From RH-AL1 sp965198495 (GTDB lineage Bacteria > Pseudomonadota > Alphaproteobacteria > Rhizobiales > Beijerinckiaceae): 64,000 bases of DNA. Under the pieces are notes generated by a model. The model was not told where the DNA came from and did not search any database. It saw nothing but the letters and a program-made list of their open reading frames with translations. The stretch is taken from assembly GCA_965198495.1 (NCBI GenBank), contig CBDAPL010000001.1, forward strand, positions 1,364,001-1,428,000, written 5' to 3'. This document shows, in pieces, positions 18,113 through 27,420 of this stretch (the stretch's first letter is position 1; each line of letters begins with the position of its first letter). The position numbers were made by a program, and so were the translations under genes.

Positions 18113-19078
18113 ATGACGCACGGCTTCGATCTCGCCACGCCGCTCGCGCTTCTGCTGCTGCCGCTGCCGCTGCTCGTCGCGCTCTGGCGCCGGCGTGGCA
18201 CCGGCGTCGCGGCCGGCCTGCGCATTTCGACCACGCTGCGCGACCGCATGGCCGGGGAGGTCAGCGTCATGCGGCCACCCTCGCGCGCGGCGGTCCTGCG
18301 GTGGATCGCCTGGGTGCTCATCGTCGTCGCGCTGGCCGATCCGCGCAAGGTCGCGGCGACGCCGGCGCTGCCGGCGACCGGGCGCGACATCATCTTCGCG
18401 CTCGATCTGTCCGGCAGCATGATCGCCGAGGACATGCTGGCCGGTGGCAAGCCGATCACCCGCATCGCGCTCCTGAAGAAGGTTGGCACCGAACTGATCC
18501 GCCGCCGCGCCGGCGACCGCATCGGGCTGGTGATCTTCGCCGAGCGCGCGCTCGCCGCCGCGCCCCTCAGCTTCGATGCCGACGGCGTCGCGCGTACCCT
18601 CGAGCATGTCGAGATCGGTCTCGTCGGCCGCTCGACGGCGATGGGCGACGGGCTCGGCCTCGCGGTCAAGCGCCTCTCCGAGTCAAAGGCGCCCTCGCGC
18701 GTCGTCATCCTGCTGTCGGACGGCTCGAACAACGCCGGCTCGATGGATCCGGCCGGCGTCGCGGCCCTGGCGCACAACCTCGGCATCAAGATCTACACGA
18801 TCGGTTTGGGTCCAAGCGATACCACGACGCCCAACGACGACCCGGACTCGGTCGATTTCGCGGCGCTGCAGAGCTACGCCAAGGTCGGCGGCGGCGAGGC
18901 GTTCCGCGTCCGCAACGGCGAGGACTTCAACCAGGCCGGGCGCAAGATCGAGGCGCTGCTCGCCGGCGAGACGCTGGCGCCGCCGGCCGTGCTGCATCAC
19001 GACCTGTGGCCCTATCCCGCCGCCTTCGCGATGGTCGGCGCCTTCGCGATGGCGGCCGCGCGCCGGAGGCCACGGTGA
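18113..19078 (+). CDS. BatA-like VWA domain membrane protein
   Basis: 321 residues. Two N-terminal membrane helices (about 8-25 and 60-78), a VWA domain from about residue 90, and a C-terminal membrane helix (about 300-316). The MIDAS metal site is intact: FALDLSGSM (DxSxS), the Thr in GRSTAMGDGLG, and LLSDGSNNAG. Members of this family bind divalent metal and act in envelope stress tolerance or complex maturation. It overlaps the next VWA gene by four bases (GTGA). Confidence 0.92.
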   Translation: MTHGFDLATPLALLLLPLPLLVALWRRRGTGVAAGLRISTTLRDRMAGEVSVMRPPSRAAVLRWIAWVLIVVALADPRKVAATPALPATGRDIIFALDLSGSMIAEDMLAGGKPITRIALLKKVGTELIRRRAGDRIGLVIFAERALAAAPLSFDADGVARTLEHVEIGLVGRSTAMGDGLGLAVKRLSESKAPSRVVILLSDGSNNAGSMDPAGVAALAHNLGIKIYTIGLGPSDTTTPNDDPDSVDFAALQSYAKVGGGEAFRVRNGEDFNQAGRKIEALLAGETLAPPAVLHHDLWPYPAAFAMVGAFAMAAARRRPR

Positions 19079-20007
19079 TCGCCTTCGGCCAGTTCGCGCT
19101 GCTGCGGCCATGGTGGCTGCTCGCGCTGCCGCTCGTCGGCCTGCTCTACGTGGCGACGAAACCGCGCGGCGGCCAGCTCGCCGGCTGGGAAAAGGCGGCC
19201 GACCCGCGCCTGCTCGCGGCGATGGTCGCGCGCGGGTCGGCGGCGGGCGGGCGCTACCGGACACCGGCGATCCTGCTGACGCTGGTGCTCGGCATCCTCG
19301 CCCTGTCGGGTCCCGCCGTGCGGCGCACGGACCAGGACCGCCTGCGCAACCTCGACGCGACGATCCTCGTGATGGACGTCTCGCAGGACATGACCGGCGG
19401 CGCCATCCGCGATGCGGCCAGCGCGGCGCACGACGTCCTGGCCCACGTCACCGCGCGCCAGACGGCGCTGATCGTCTACGCCGGCGACGCCTACACCGCG
19501 AGCGCCTTTACCGATTTCCCCGGCGCGATCGACGCCGACCTCTTCGCGCTCGACGACCAGACCGTGCCCGATCCGGGCGTCCGGCCCGATCGCGCGCTCG
19601 CCTTGGCGCAGAAGATGTTCGAGGAGGCGCACATCATCAACGGCGACGTCGTGCTGATCACGGCGGGCGGCGGGCTCGAGGGCTCCGCCGCCGCGCGCCA
19701 GGCCGTCGCGCTCGCCCGCGCCGGCCACACGCTCTACACGTTGGATGTGTCCACCGCCGCCGCGACCGGCAAGGCCGGCAATCGCCGCCGCACCGACGCG
19801 CTCGCCGCCCTGGCGGAGGCCGGCCACGGCTTCGCCGTGAGCATCCTCAAGCCGGAGCGGCTGCTCGACGCGTTGGCCAACGAGGCGATCGACCGTACCG
19901 GCAACAGCGCCGTGAACGCGCTCGACTGGCGCGACGTCGGCCGCTTGCTCCTTCTGCTGGCGGCGCTGCCGCTGCTGCTCGGCTTCCGCAAGGCTGTCAC
20001 CGCATGA
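19075..20007 (+). CDS. BatB-like VWA domain membrane protein with altered MIDAS
   Basis: 310 residues from a GTG overlapping the batA-like stop. Two N-terminal hydrophobic segments, a VWA domain (about 88-270) and a C-terminal helix (about 283-302). The metal site is altered: DVSQD replaces DxSxS, and LITAGGG replaces the usual T-D-G motif, so metal binding is doubtful. It is paired with the intact BatA-like protein and probably forms a heteromer with it. It overlaps the following TPR gene by four bases. Confidence 0.88.
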   Translation: MIAFGQFALLRPWWLLALPLVGLLYVATKPRGGQLAGWEKAADPRLLAAMVARGSAAGGRYRTPAILLTLVLGILALSGPAVRRTDQDRLRNLDATILVMDVSQDMTGGAIRDAASAAHDVLAHVTARQTALIVYAGDAYTASAFTDFPGAIDADLFALDDQTVPDPGVRPDRALALAQKMFEEAHIINGDVVLITAGGGLEGSAAARQAVALARAGHTLYTLDVSTAAATGKAGNRRRTDALAALAEAGHGFAVSILKPERLLDALANEAIDRTGNSAVNALDWRDVGRLLLLLAALPLLLGFRKAVTA

Positions 20008-20828
20008 GAAAGTTGGTCCTCGCGCTGCTCGTCCTCGCGCCGTGCGCCGCGCTGGTCTTCGCCGGGCCGCTCCTGCTCGGGCACGCGCTCTTCGCCGCCG
20101 GCTTCACGCGGGCGGCGGCGCGCTTCCTCGGCGATCCGGGCTGGCACGGCTACACGCTGGCGCGCGAGGGTCGCTACGCCGAGGCGGCGGAAGCCTTCGG
20201 CGACGCGCCGGTGAACGCCTACGATCGCGGCAACGCCTACGCCCGCGCCGGCTTCTACCAGCGCGCCCTCGACGCCTACGACGACGCGCTCGAAGCCGAC
20301 CCGGAAGACGAGGACGCGCGCTTCAACAAGGCGCTCGTCGCCAAGCTGCTCGACGACGCGCTGACCCGGCCCGGCGGGACACAGGGCAACGCCAACGCGG
20401 TCGCGATGCACGAGAAGAAGCACGGCGGCCAGGGCAATGCCGAGGGGAAAACCAACAGCCTCGGCGTCGGCTTCGTCGGCAACAAGGAGGGCTCGTCGAC
20501 CTCCGGCACGCAGGGCAACAGCAAGGTCTCAAAGGTCGGCAGCGGCGGTGCCGAGGCGACCGACAGCAATTCCGGCAAGGCGAGCGGCTCGGCCGGGCTC
20601 GCCTCCGGCAAGGGGCGCACGGGCGGCGATCTTGCCGATATCACCGCCCAGCTCGCGCTCAACCAGCGCCGCTACAGCCCGATGTTCGTCGCCAAGACGA
20701 TAAAGCCCAACGTCGAATGGCTGCAGACCGTGCCGGACGATCCCGGCAGCTTCCTCAAGCTGCAGATCCGCGCCGAGCACAAGCGCCGCCTGGAACGCCA
20801 GGACGCCGACGCGGGGGACGCCGATTGA
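20004..20828 (+). CDS. BatC-like TPR protein
   Basis: 274 residues. An N-terminal signal or membrane segment (about 2-24) is followed by about two TPR units (GYTLAREGRYAEAAEAF and RGNAYARAGFYQRALDAYDDALEADPED). A low-complexity Gly/Asn/Ser-rich stretch (about 128-215) repeats TQGN and GSG motifs, and a short C-terminal domain resembles that of other Bat-operon TPR proteins (YSPMFVAKTIKPNVEWLQ). It likely works in the periplasm as partner of the VWA proteins. Overlaps the preceding gene by four bases. Confidence 0.86.
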   Translation: MRKLVLALLVLAPCAALVFAGPLLLGHALFAAGFTRAAARFLGDPGWHGYTLAREGRYAEAAEAFGDAPVNAYDRGNAYARAGFYQRALDAYDDALEADPEDEDARFNKALVAKLLDDALTRPGGTQGNANAVAMHEKKHGGQGNAEGKTNSLGVGFVGNKEGSSTSGTQGNSKVSKVGSGGAEATDSNSGKASGSAGLASGKGRTGGDLADITAQLALNQRRYSPMFVAKTIKPNVEWLQTVPDDPGSFLKLQIRAEHKRRLERQDADAGDAD

Positions 20829-20861
20829 CCCGCCGATCGTTCAGTCCATTGTCGCGGCGCT

Positions 20862-20895
20862 CATCCTCCCCCGCGCCGCGCGCAAGCGAGGATAA
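20862..20895. repeat. Fragment of the dispersed ATCCTCCCCCG repeat
   Basis: About 34 bp that keeps only the outer arms of the palindrome found at 16592 and 28331: TCATCCTCCCCCG on the left and CGAGGATA on the right, with a short G+C-rich centre. It lies inside the only plausible upstream extension of the batD-like gene, which is a reason to start that gene downstream of it. Confidence 0.6.
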
Positions 20896-20908
20896 AAGGG
20901 GCGCCGGT

Positions 20909-22213
20909 GTGAGCCTGGCCGTCCGCGCCGCCACGCTTTCTCTCGCTTTCGTGCCTGCTCCGATGGCGTCGCAAGCCGCCGACGCGCCGATCGGCAGGGT
21001 GGAGGTCACGCTCGAGCTGCCCAAGGACAAGCCTTACGTCGGCGAGATGATCATGCTGCGCATGCGCTCGTTCATCCGCGCCCACGTGGTGCTCGATGAT
21101 GTGCGGCAGCCGCCGATGATCGACTTCGACGTGCAGCAGATGGGCCGCGACAAGCCGATCCAGGCGATGGTCGACGGCTTCAGCGTCGACGGCATCGAGC
21201 GCGACCTCGCGATCTACCCGGACCAGGCCGGGCGGCTCAACATCCCGCCCTTCGTCCGCCACGTGACCATCATCGATGCCGACAGCCGGCGCGTCGAGAT
21301 GGACTTCGCGTCGAAACCGGTCTTCGTCGACGTCCAGAACCACACCGCGATCAACCCCGCCGGCGCGTGGTGGCTGCCGGCGAAATCGCTGACCATCACG
21401 GAGACCTGGTCGCCCGAGCCCGACGAGATCGACCAGGGCGCGCTGACCCGCCGCACGATCGTCGTCGAGGCGGCCGGGCTCAACGCCGACCGGCTGCCGC
21501 CGCCCCCCGACATGCGCGCGCCGGGCGTCATCACCTTCCGAGGTCCGGTCCAGCGCGAGACGATCCTCAGCGAGGACGGGCCCACCGCGCGCGCCACCTA
21601 CGTCTGGGACCTGCGCCCGGCGACCGGCGCGCCGGCCAGAATGCCGGCGGTGACGCTGCCGTGGTTCGATACCGGCGAGCGACGCATGCGCACGGCGGCG
21701 CTGCCCGAGCGCTGGGTCGCCTACGTCGGGACGTTCGTGCATCCCGGCCACGAGAAGCTGCGCGGCTTCCGCGACCAGGTGCTGGCGCCGGCGCCGCTGG
21801 CGGCGGGCCTCCTCGGCTTCGCCTGGTCGGCCGCGCTCATCGGCTTCGTCGTCGGCGCGCGGCGCACCGCCGGCGGCCGGCGCTCCCGAAGCCTGTCGCG
21901 GCTGAAACGGGCCGGCCGCTTCCGCGACGAACCGGGGTTTCGCCTTGCGCTGGGAGCGCTCGCGCGGAGCGATCCGGCACGGTGGCGTACGGTCTCCGCC
22001 GAGCCGGGCATCGCCTCGCGGCTGGCGGCATTGGACAGCGCGCGCTACGCCAGAGAGCGTGGCTCCGCGCCGCCGCTCGTTCCGCTTGCCGCCGACATCC
22101 AAAGGCTGTGGAACGCCGCGAGCACCGAGCGAGAAGGCGAGGATCGCGATCTGCCGTCGCTGGACGGTCGGATCGCGCGCAAGCCGACATGGCGCGAGCG
22201 CTTGGCACGCTAG
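20909..22213 (+). CDS. BatD-like protein with BatD-type periplasmic domain
   Basis: 434 residues from the GTG at 20909. A signal peptide (about 1-25, ending ASQAADA) precedes a beta-rich periplasmic region starting VEVTLELPKDKPYVGEMIML; a membrane helix lies near residues 305-330 (LAAGLLGFAWSAALIGFVVG) with a basic cytoplasmic tail. BatD proteins accompany BatABC in envelope functions. A TTG at 20825 overlaps the previous stop but would translate through a repeat fragment into a Ser/Arg-rich tail, so the GTG (with AAGGGG upstream) is preferred. Confidence 0.84.
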   Translation: MSLAVRAATLSLAFVPAPMASQAADAPIGRVEVTLELPKDKPYVGEMIMLRMRSFIRAHVVLDDVRQPPMIDFDVQQMGRDKPIQAMVDGFSVDGIERDLAIYPDQAGRLNIPPFVRHVTIIDADSRRVEMDFASKPVFVDVQNHTAINPAGAWWLPAKSLTITETWSPEPDEIDQGALTRRTIVVEAAGLNADRLPPPPDMRAPGVITFRGPVQRETILSEDGPTARATYVWDLRPATGAPARMPAVTLPWFDTGERRMRTAALPERWVAYVGTFVHPGHEKLRGFRDQVLAPAPLAAGLLGFAWSAALIGFVVGARRTAGGRRSRSLSRLKRAGRFRDEPGFRLALGALARSDPARWRTVSAEPGIASRLAALDSARYARERGSAPPLVPLAADIQRLWNAASTEREGEDRDLPSLDGRIARKPTWRERLAR

Positions 22214-22300
22214 CGATATCCGTCGATCCAGAGAGGATATGCGCTATGCAGCCCCTATGGATGACCCTGAGAAATCGACGCGCGAGCCCCGACCGGCGTC

Positions 22301-23551
22301 GTGACAGTGGCGGTGATCGGCGCCGGACCGGCCGGCCTGATGGCGGCGGAGACCCTCGCGGCCGGCGGCGTCGCGGTGACCGTCCACGACCGTATGGCCT
22401 CGCCGGGCCGCAAGCTGCTGCTGGCCGGGCGCGGCGGCCTCAATCTCTCGCACAACGAGGATCCGGCGCTGTTCCTGAGCCGCTACGGCGCCGCGGCGGA
22501 CCCGCTGCGCCCGGCGCTCGCCGCGTTCGGCCAGGCCGCCATGCGCGAGTGGTGCGCCGGGCTCGGCATCGACACGTTCGTCGGCACGAGCGGACGCGTC
22601 TTCCCCGCCTCCTTCAAGACGTCGCCGCTGCTGCGCGCCTGGCTGCGCCGGCTCGACGCGTCGGGCGTGCGCTTCGCCTTCCGCCAACATTGGACCGGGT
22701 GGGACGCCCGCTCGCTCGCGTTCGAGACGCCGGAGGGGGCACGAAGGATAGCCGCCGACGCGACGATCCTGGCGCTGGGCGGCGCGACATGGCCGCAGCT
22801 GGGGTCGGACGCAAGCTGGGTCGGACCCTTCGATGCCGCCGCTATCGCCGTCGCTCCCATCAGGCCGGCGAACTGCGGCTTCATGATCGCCTGGTCGGCG
22901 CTGTTGCGCGAGCGTTTCGCGGGCGAACCGCTGAAGAATATCGCGCTCGCCTTCGACGGCGCGCGGGCGCGCGGCGACGCAATCGTCACCCGCCACGGCA
23001 TCGAGGGCGGCGTCGTCTACGCGCTCGCCGGCCCGCTGCGCGACGCCATCGCGCGCGACGGCGCGGTCACCCTCCACGTGGCCTTGCGGCCGGACCTGTC
23101 GCACGCCTCGCTCGCCGAGCGCCTGGCCAAACGTGGCGCGAAACAGTCCCTGTCGAACGCGCTGCGCAAGACGCTCGGCCTCTCGCCGGTGGCGATCGCC
23201 CTGCTGCGCGAGGTCACGCTCGCCACTGGCACCGACCTCGGCGCGCTGGCGCCGGACGCGCTGGCGCGCCTCGTCAACGCCGTCCCGCTGCGGCTGACCG
23301 GCCCGATGCCGATCGCGCGGGCGATCTCGACGGCGGGCGGCGTGCGGTTCGACGGGCTCGACGCCACCTACATGCTGCGCGACCGGCCGGGCGTGTTCGT
23401 CGCCGGCGAGATGCTCGACTGGGAGGCGCCGACCGGCGGCTACCTGCTGCAGGCGTGTTTCGCCACCGGCGCGGCGGCGGGGCGGGGCGCGCTCGCCTGG
23501 CTCGCGGCGCGCGGCGAAGCCTCGAGACTCGCGCTGGCCGCGTCTCCTTGA
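22301..23551 (+). CDS. TIGR03862/HI0933-family FAD-dependent flavoprotein
   Basis: 416 residues from GTG at 22301. FAD-binding GAGPAGLMAAE at the N-terminus, then the family motif GRKLLLAGRGGLNLSHNE, GRVFPASFKTSPLLRAW and, at the C-terminus, FVAGEMLDWEAPTGGYLLQACFATG. This is the HI0933-like flavoprotein fold; the reaction is unknown for the family in general, though relatives are near flavin-dependent reductases. It converges with the Lrp-type gene, 12 bases apart. Confidence 0.9.
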   Translation: MTVAVIGAGPAGLMAAETLAAGGVAVTVHDRMASPGRKLLLAGRGGLNLSHNEDPALFLSRYGAAADPLRPALAAFGQAAMREWCAGLGIDTFVGTSGRVFPASFKTSPLLRAWLRRLDASGVRFAFRQHWTGWDARSLAFETPEGARRIAADATILALGGATWPQLGSDASWVGPFDAAAIAVAPIRPANCGFMIAWSALLRERFAGEPLKNIALAFDGARARGDAIVTRHGIEGGVVYALAGPLRDAIARDGAVTLHVALRPDLSHASLAERLAKRGAKQSLSNALRKTLGLSPVAIALLREVTLATGTDLGALAPDALARLVNAVPLRLTGPMPIARAISTAGGVRFDGLDATYMLRDRPGVFVAGEMLDWEAPTGGYLLQACFATGAAAGRGALAWLAARGEASRLALAASP

Positions 23552-23563
23552 CATCGCGATGGC

Positions 23564-24034
23564 TCAGGTGATCGGCAGCGCGGTCTCGGCCTTCAGCCCC
23601 TCCAGCGCGAACCGCGATTTCACGCTCTTCAGCGGCGCGATGGCGGTCAGCCGCTTGTAGAAGGCGTCGAACGCCGCCGTGTCGCGCACCACGACCCGCA
23701 GCATGTAGTCGACGTCGCCGGCCATGCGGAAGACGTCGAGCACTTCCCGCATCTTCATGACTTCGGCCGTGAACTGCTGCTGCGTCGCGGCGGAGTGCTC
23801 GCCGACCTCGATGGAGACGAAGGCGGTCAGCCCCAATCCGAGTTTGGCCTGGTCGAGGATGGCGACGCGACGCTTGATGTAGCCGGTCTGCTCCAGCCGC
23901 TGCAGCCGCTTCCAGCACGGCGTCTGCGACAGCCCCACGCGATGGGCGATCTCGGCGATGGCGAGCGAGGCGTTGAGCTGCACGATGGCGAGGATGCGCT
24001 TGTCGATGGCGTCGAGAGGCTTCGTGTCGGCCAT
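23564..24034 (-). CDS. Lrp/AsnC family transcriptional regulator
   Basis: 156 residues from the ATG at 24034 (homology begins DAIDKRILAIVQ right after it; the longer frame to 24103 adds an unlikely leader). N-terminal HTH with IAEIAHRVGLSQTPCWKRLQRLE and the wing YIKRRVAILD, then the RAM/AsnC ligand-binding domain with FRMAGDVDYMLRVVV. It would bind an amino acid and regulate transport or catabolism genes; a target is not evident nearby. Confidence 0.92.
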   Translation of the reverse strand: MADTKPLDAIDKRILAIVQLNASLAIAEIAHRVGLSQTPCWKRLQRLEQTGYIKRRVAILDQAKLGLGLTAFVSIEVGEHSAATQQQFTAEVMKMREVLDVFRMAGDVDYMLRVVVRDTAAFDAFYKRLTAIAPLKSVKSRFALEGLKAETALPIT

Positions 24035-25209
24035 GGCGGGAAAGGGTGCTTCAGGCGCCTCGCGCGGGGAAGCAGGAGAAACTTGTTCTACGAAGCCTGT
24101 CAAGCGAGGGCGGTCGGGGGTTGGTGGGTCAGTTCGAATTTCTAGCTCGCCTAGCTCTCAACTGATCGTAGATGCCAAGGCTCAGCCGACGACCCAAGTG
24201 CAAGCAATGCTTCGCATCAGCCAGCGGTCGCCATAAAACAGCACGGCACTCACTTCATGTTCAGGGCTGTTGTTGCCGTGCGCCCGGAAAAAGAAGTGAC
24301 CGTTAGCTTCGGCAGCCCTGCCAGGCGTTTCCGCCAAAGATAAAGGCATCACTAATTGGGTGCCGACCAGAAGCAGGACAAATGATAACCATAAACGTTT
24401 ACCTAATGGCAGGCTCAGAAACTTTTTTGCTTATTAGATCCGCGTTCTTTGACTGGCGTCTCAGCATCTTCCACAAGCTTTGCAATGTCGCCGATCTCCC
24501 AAAGCTTATCGCTCAAACCCGCCGCCATAGCCCGGCGTCACCCGCAGCTTCTGATGAATGCGGACGAAGTTGTAATACATCATGTGGAGCGCGACCGCAT
24601 AGGCGTGGTTCTCGACCTTCTTTGAGAGCCGTTCGTCAGACGTAAACCGGCGCATGTGCATTCGGATCGTGAGGTTCTGCCTCTCGACGTATAGGACGTG
24701 CTGACGTGCTTCGGGTCGGGCGAGCCTTGCACCGCGATCCTCTGATCCCGGTGCACTCTGCGGGGCTGTGCCGGCGCGTTGGGCCTACTGGCGACTTGCC
24801 GTACATCTTCACCAACCTGGCATAGTCCACGTCAGCGCCAAAGGCGCCTTCGATCGCGACGGCGGTCTGGCGCCGAGGGATCGCACCTGTCTCCTTGAGC
24901 GACCATGCTGAGCGGCCAAGCAAATTCGCTTTTGCCGGCTTCAAAATTTTTGCAGTGTCAGTGACTTACGGCCGCTTGCCTCGGCGTCTGTTCTGCGACA
25001 GGTTCCGCGCGGGCGGGTGAAGGTGCGGCCGGCAAGGCTCATCCCCCGCCGCGCTGGATGGAAACGTGCCGAGCCGAGAGGCCCGAGACCGATCGCAAGC
25101 CGGGCTGCCGTGTCGTGGGGCTATGCGCTCGACACGCCGCTCGGTCGCGATCGTCGCGTCGACGAAGGCGGCCGTTCCGAGCCCGTGTCACGCCTAGGAT
25201 TGTACCCAA
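24035..25209. other. 1.2-kb gene-poor stretch carrying a decayed IS
   Basis: No intact gene is seen. Bases 24100-24420 are visibly A+T-richer than the surroundings and hold no motif. A transposase remnant lies at 24415-24880 on the minus strand. From 24881 to the hprA start at 25210 nothing recognisable is present; the open frame at 25017-25241 is a shadow that enters hprA. Confidence 0.6.
24415..24880 (-). pseudogene. IS1-like transposase remnant with several frameshifts
   Basis: Reading the minus strand in more than one frame recovers the C-terminal half of a rhizobial IS1-type transposase: EGAFGADVDYARLVKMYGK, then (after frame changes) YVERQNLTIRMHMRRFTS, ERLSKKVENHAYAVALHMM, YYNFVRIHQKLRVTP, and finally MAAGLSDKLWEIGDIAKLVED. 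The frame shifts occur near 24790, 24700 and 24545; in the last, a GGG where GG is expected moves the reading frame. The N-terminal half and inverted repeats are absent. It marks an old insertion between the Lrp-type gene and the serine-cycle cluster. Confidence 0.82.
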
Positions 25210-26148
25210 ATGCGGCATTCGATCGTCTTCCTGGACCGTGAGAGCCTCGGCGCGAACGTCAGGACCCCCGGCTTCGACCATGTCTACATCGAGCACGACG
25301 CCACCGAGGCGCACGAGATCGTCGAGCGGCTCAGGGACGCGACCGTCTGCATCACCAACAAGGTGCCGCTGCGCGCCGACACGCTCGCGCAATTGCCGAA
25401 GCTGAAGCTGATCGCCGTCGCCGCCACCGGCACCGACGTCATCGACAAGAAGGCGGCCAAGGAACACGGCATCGCCGTCGTCAACATCCGCAACTACGCC
25501 TTCAACACGGTGCCCGAGCACGTGATCGCGCTGATGTTCGCGCTCAAGCGCAACCTGCTGCGCTACGCCGTCGACGTGCGGAACGGCGTCTGGAACACGT
25601 CGCGCCAGTTCTGCTTCTTCGACCACGACATCCACGACATCGCCGGCGCCACCATGGGGATCGTCGGCTACGGCGCGATCGGCAAGTCGATCGGCCGCCG
25701 CGCCGAGGCGCTCGGCATGAAGGTGATCGGCTACGACACCTTCCCGCAGGACGGGCTCGTCGATCTCGAGACGATCTGGCGCGAGAGCGACGTCATCACG
25801 CTGCACGCGCCGCTGACGCCGGACACGCGCGACATGGTCGGCGCGGCCGAACTGAAGAAGATGAAGAAGTCGGCGATCCTCATCAACACCGCGCGCGGCG
25901 GCCTCGTCGACGAGGCCGCGCTGGCGCATGCCTTGAAGACGGGCGAGATCGCCGGCGCCGGCTTCGACGTGCTCACCGAGGAGCCGCCGCGCAACGGCAA
26001 CATTCTGCTCGACGCGTCGATCCCCAACCTCATCGTCACGCCGCACGTGGCCTGGGCGAGCCGCGAGGCGATGCAGATCCTGTCCGACCAGCTCATCGAC
26101 AACATCGAGGCTTTCGTCGGGGGCACGCCCAAAAACGTGGTCGAATAG
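25210..26148 (+). CDS. hprA: Hydroxypyruvate reductase / glycerate dehydrogenase (serine cycle)
   Basis: 312 residues, nearly the length of methylotroph HprA. Motifs: VAATGTDVIDKKAA, NYAFNTVPEHVIALMFAL, NAD-binding GIVGYGAIGKSIGRRAEALG, catalytic Arg in INTARGGLVDEAAL, Glu in LTEEPP and His in VTPHVAWAS. It reduces hydroxypyruvate to glycerate in the serine cycle. The motif RQFCFFDHDIHDIAG and the phrase FPQDGLVDLETI match the Methylobacterium HprA subgroup. It is directly followed by mtkA, supporting the serine-cycle role. A short direct repeat of its 3' end (AACGTGGTCGA) occurs just past the stop. Confidence 0.92.
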   Translation: MRHSIVFLDRESLGANVRTPGFDHVYIEHDATEAHEIVERLRDATVCITNKVPLRADTLAQLPKLKLIAVAATGTDVIDKKAAKEHGIAVVNIRNYAFNTVPEHVIALMFALKRNLLRYAVDVRNGVWNTSRQFCFFDHDIHDIAGATMGIVGYGAIGKSIGRRAEALGMKVIGYDTFPQDGLVDLETIWRESDVITLHAPLTPDTRDMVGAAELKKMKKSAILINTARGGLVDEAALAHALKTGEIAGAGFDVLTEEPPRNGNILLDASIPNLIVTPHVAWASREAMQILSDQLIDNIEAFVGGTPKNVVE

Positions 26149-26227
26149 GCAAGAACGTGGTCGACTGACGATCAAACAAAAAGGCTGACGCGCGAGCGGA
26201 CGGCCGAGTCTCAGGGAGGAGTAGCCG

Positions 26228-27409
26228 ATGGATATCCACGAGTACCAGGCCAAGGAGATCCTCGCGAAGGCCGGCGTCGGCCTGCCGCGCGGGGCCGTCG
26301 CCTTCTCGGCCGAGCAGGCGGTCTATGCCGCCACCGAACTCGGCGGCTGGAAGTGGGTCGTCAAGGCGCAGGTCCACGCCGGCGCCCGCGGCAAGGCCGG
26401 CGGCATCAAGATGTGCCAGACCTACCACGAGGTGCGCGAGGCGGCCGAGGGCATGCTCGGCACGAACCTGGTGACGCACCAGACCGGGCCGCAGGGCAAG
26501 CCCGTCCAGCGCGTCTACGTCGAGGTCGCCGATCCGTTCGACAAGGAGTTCTACCTCGGCTTCGTGCTCGACCGTAAGGCGGAGCGGGTGCGCGTCATCG
26601 CCTCGCGCGAGGGCGGCATGGAGATCGAGCAGATCGCCGCCGAGAAGCCCGACAGCCTGATCACCGTGATCGTCGAGCCGGCGGTGGGCATGCAGCAGTT
26701 CGAGGCGCGCGAGATCGCCTTCAAGCTGGGGCTCAACATCAAGCAGGTGCAGGGCGCCGTCCAGACGATCCTCGGCTGCTACCGCGCCTTCCGCGACCAC
26801 GACGCGACGATGCTCGAGATCAACCCGCTCGTGTTGACGAAGGACGGCCGCATCATCGCGCTCGACGCCAAGATGAGCTTCGACGACAACGCGATGTTCC
26901 GCCAGCGCAAGGTCGCCGACATGCACGACCCGGCGCAGGAGGACCCGCGCGAGGCGCAGGCGGCGGAACACCAGCTCAACTACGTCGGCCTCGACGGCAC
27001 GATCGGCTGCATCGTCAACGGCGCCGGCCTCGCCATGGCGACGATGGACATGATCAAGCATGCCGGCGGCGAACCGGCGAATTTCCTCGATGTCGGCGGC
27101 GGCGCCTCGCCGGCGCGTGTCGCGACCGCGTTCCGGCTCGTGCTGTCGGACAAGAACGTCAAGGCGGTGCTGGTCAACATCTTCGCCGGCATCAACCGCT
27201 GCGACTGGGTCGCCGACGGCATCGTCAAGGCGGTGCGGGAGACGAAGTTCGACGTGCCGCTCGTGGTGCGTCTCGCCGGCACGAACGTCGAGGCCGGCCG
27301 CAAGATCCTCGCCGAGAGCGGCATTGCGATGCACACGGCCGCGAGCCTGACCGAGGCGGCGCGGCTCGCCGTCGAGGTCGCCACCACGCACCAGCCCGTC
27401 GCGGCCTGA
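26228..27409 (+). CDS. mtkA: Malate-CoA ligase (malate thiokinase) large subunit
   Basis: 393 residues with a strong AGGGAGGAG 6-9 bases before the ATG. ATP-grasp fold: MDIHEYQAKEILAKAGV, KAQVHAGARGKAGGIK and, in the C-terminal half, GAGLAMATMDMIKHAGG and VLVNIFAGINRCDWVA. This resembles succinyl-CoA synthetase beta (SucC), and the assignment as MtkA rests on the neighbours: hprA before it, mtkB and malyl-CoA lyase after it. MtkAB converts malate, CoA and ATP to malyl-CoA. Confidence 0.88.
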   Translation: MDIHEYQAKEILAKAGVGLPRGAVAFSAEQAVYAATELGGWKWVVKAQVHAGARGKAGGIKMCQTYHEVREAAEGMLGTNLVTHQTGPQGKPVQRVYVEVADPFDKEFYLGFVLDRKAERVRVIASREGGMEIEQIAAEKPDSLITVIVEPAVGMQQFEAREIAFKLGLNIKQVQGAVQTILGCYRAFRDHDATMLEINPLVLTKDGRIIALDAKMSFDDNAMFRQRKVADMHDPAQEDPREAQAAEHQLNYVGLDGTIGCIVNGAGLAMATMDMIKHAGGEPANFLDVGGGASPARVATAFRLVLSDKNVKAVLVNIFAGINRCDWVADGIVKAVRETKFDVPLVVRLAGTNVEAGRKILAESGIAMHTAASLTEAARLAVEVATTHQPVAA

Positions 27410-27420
27410 GGGAGGATCGC

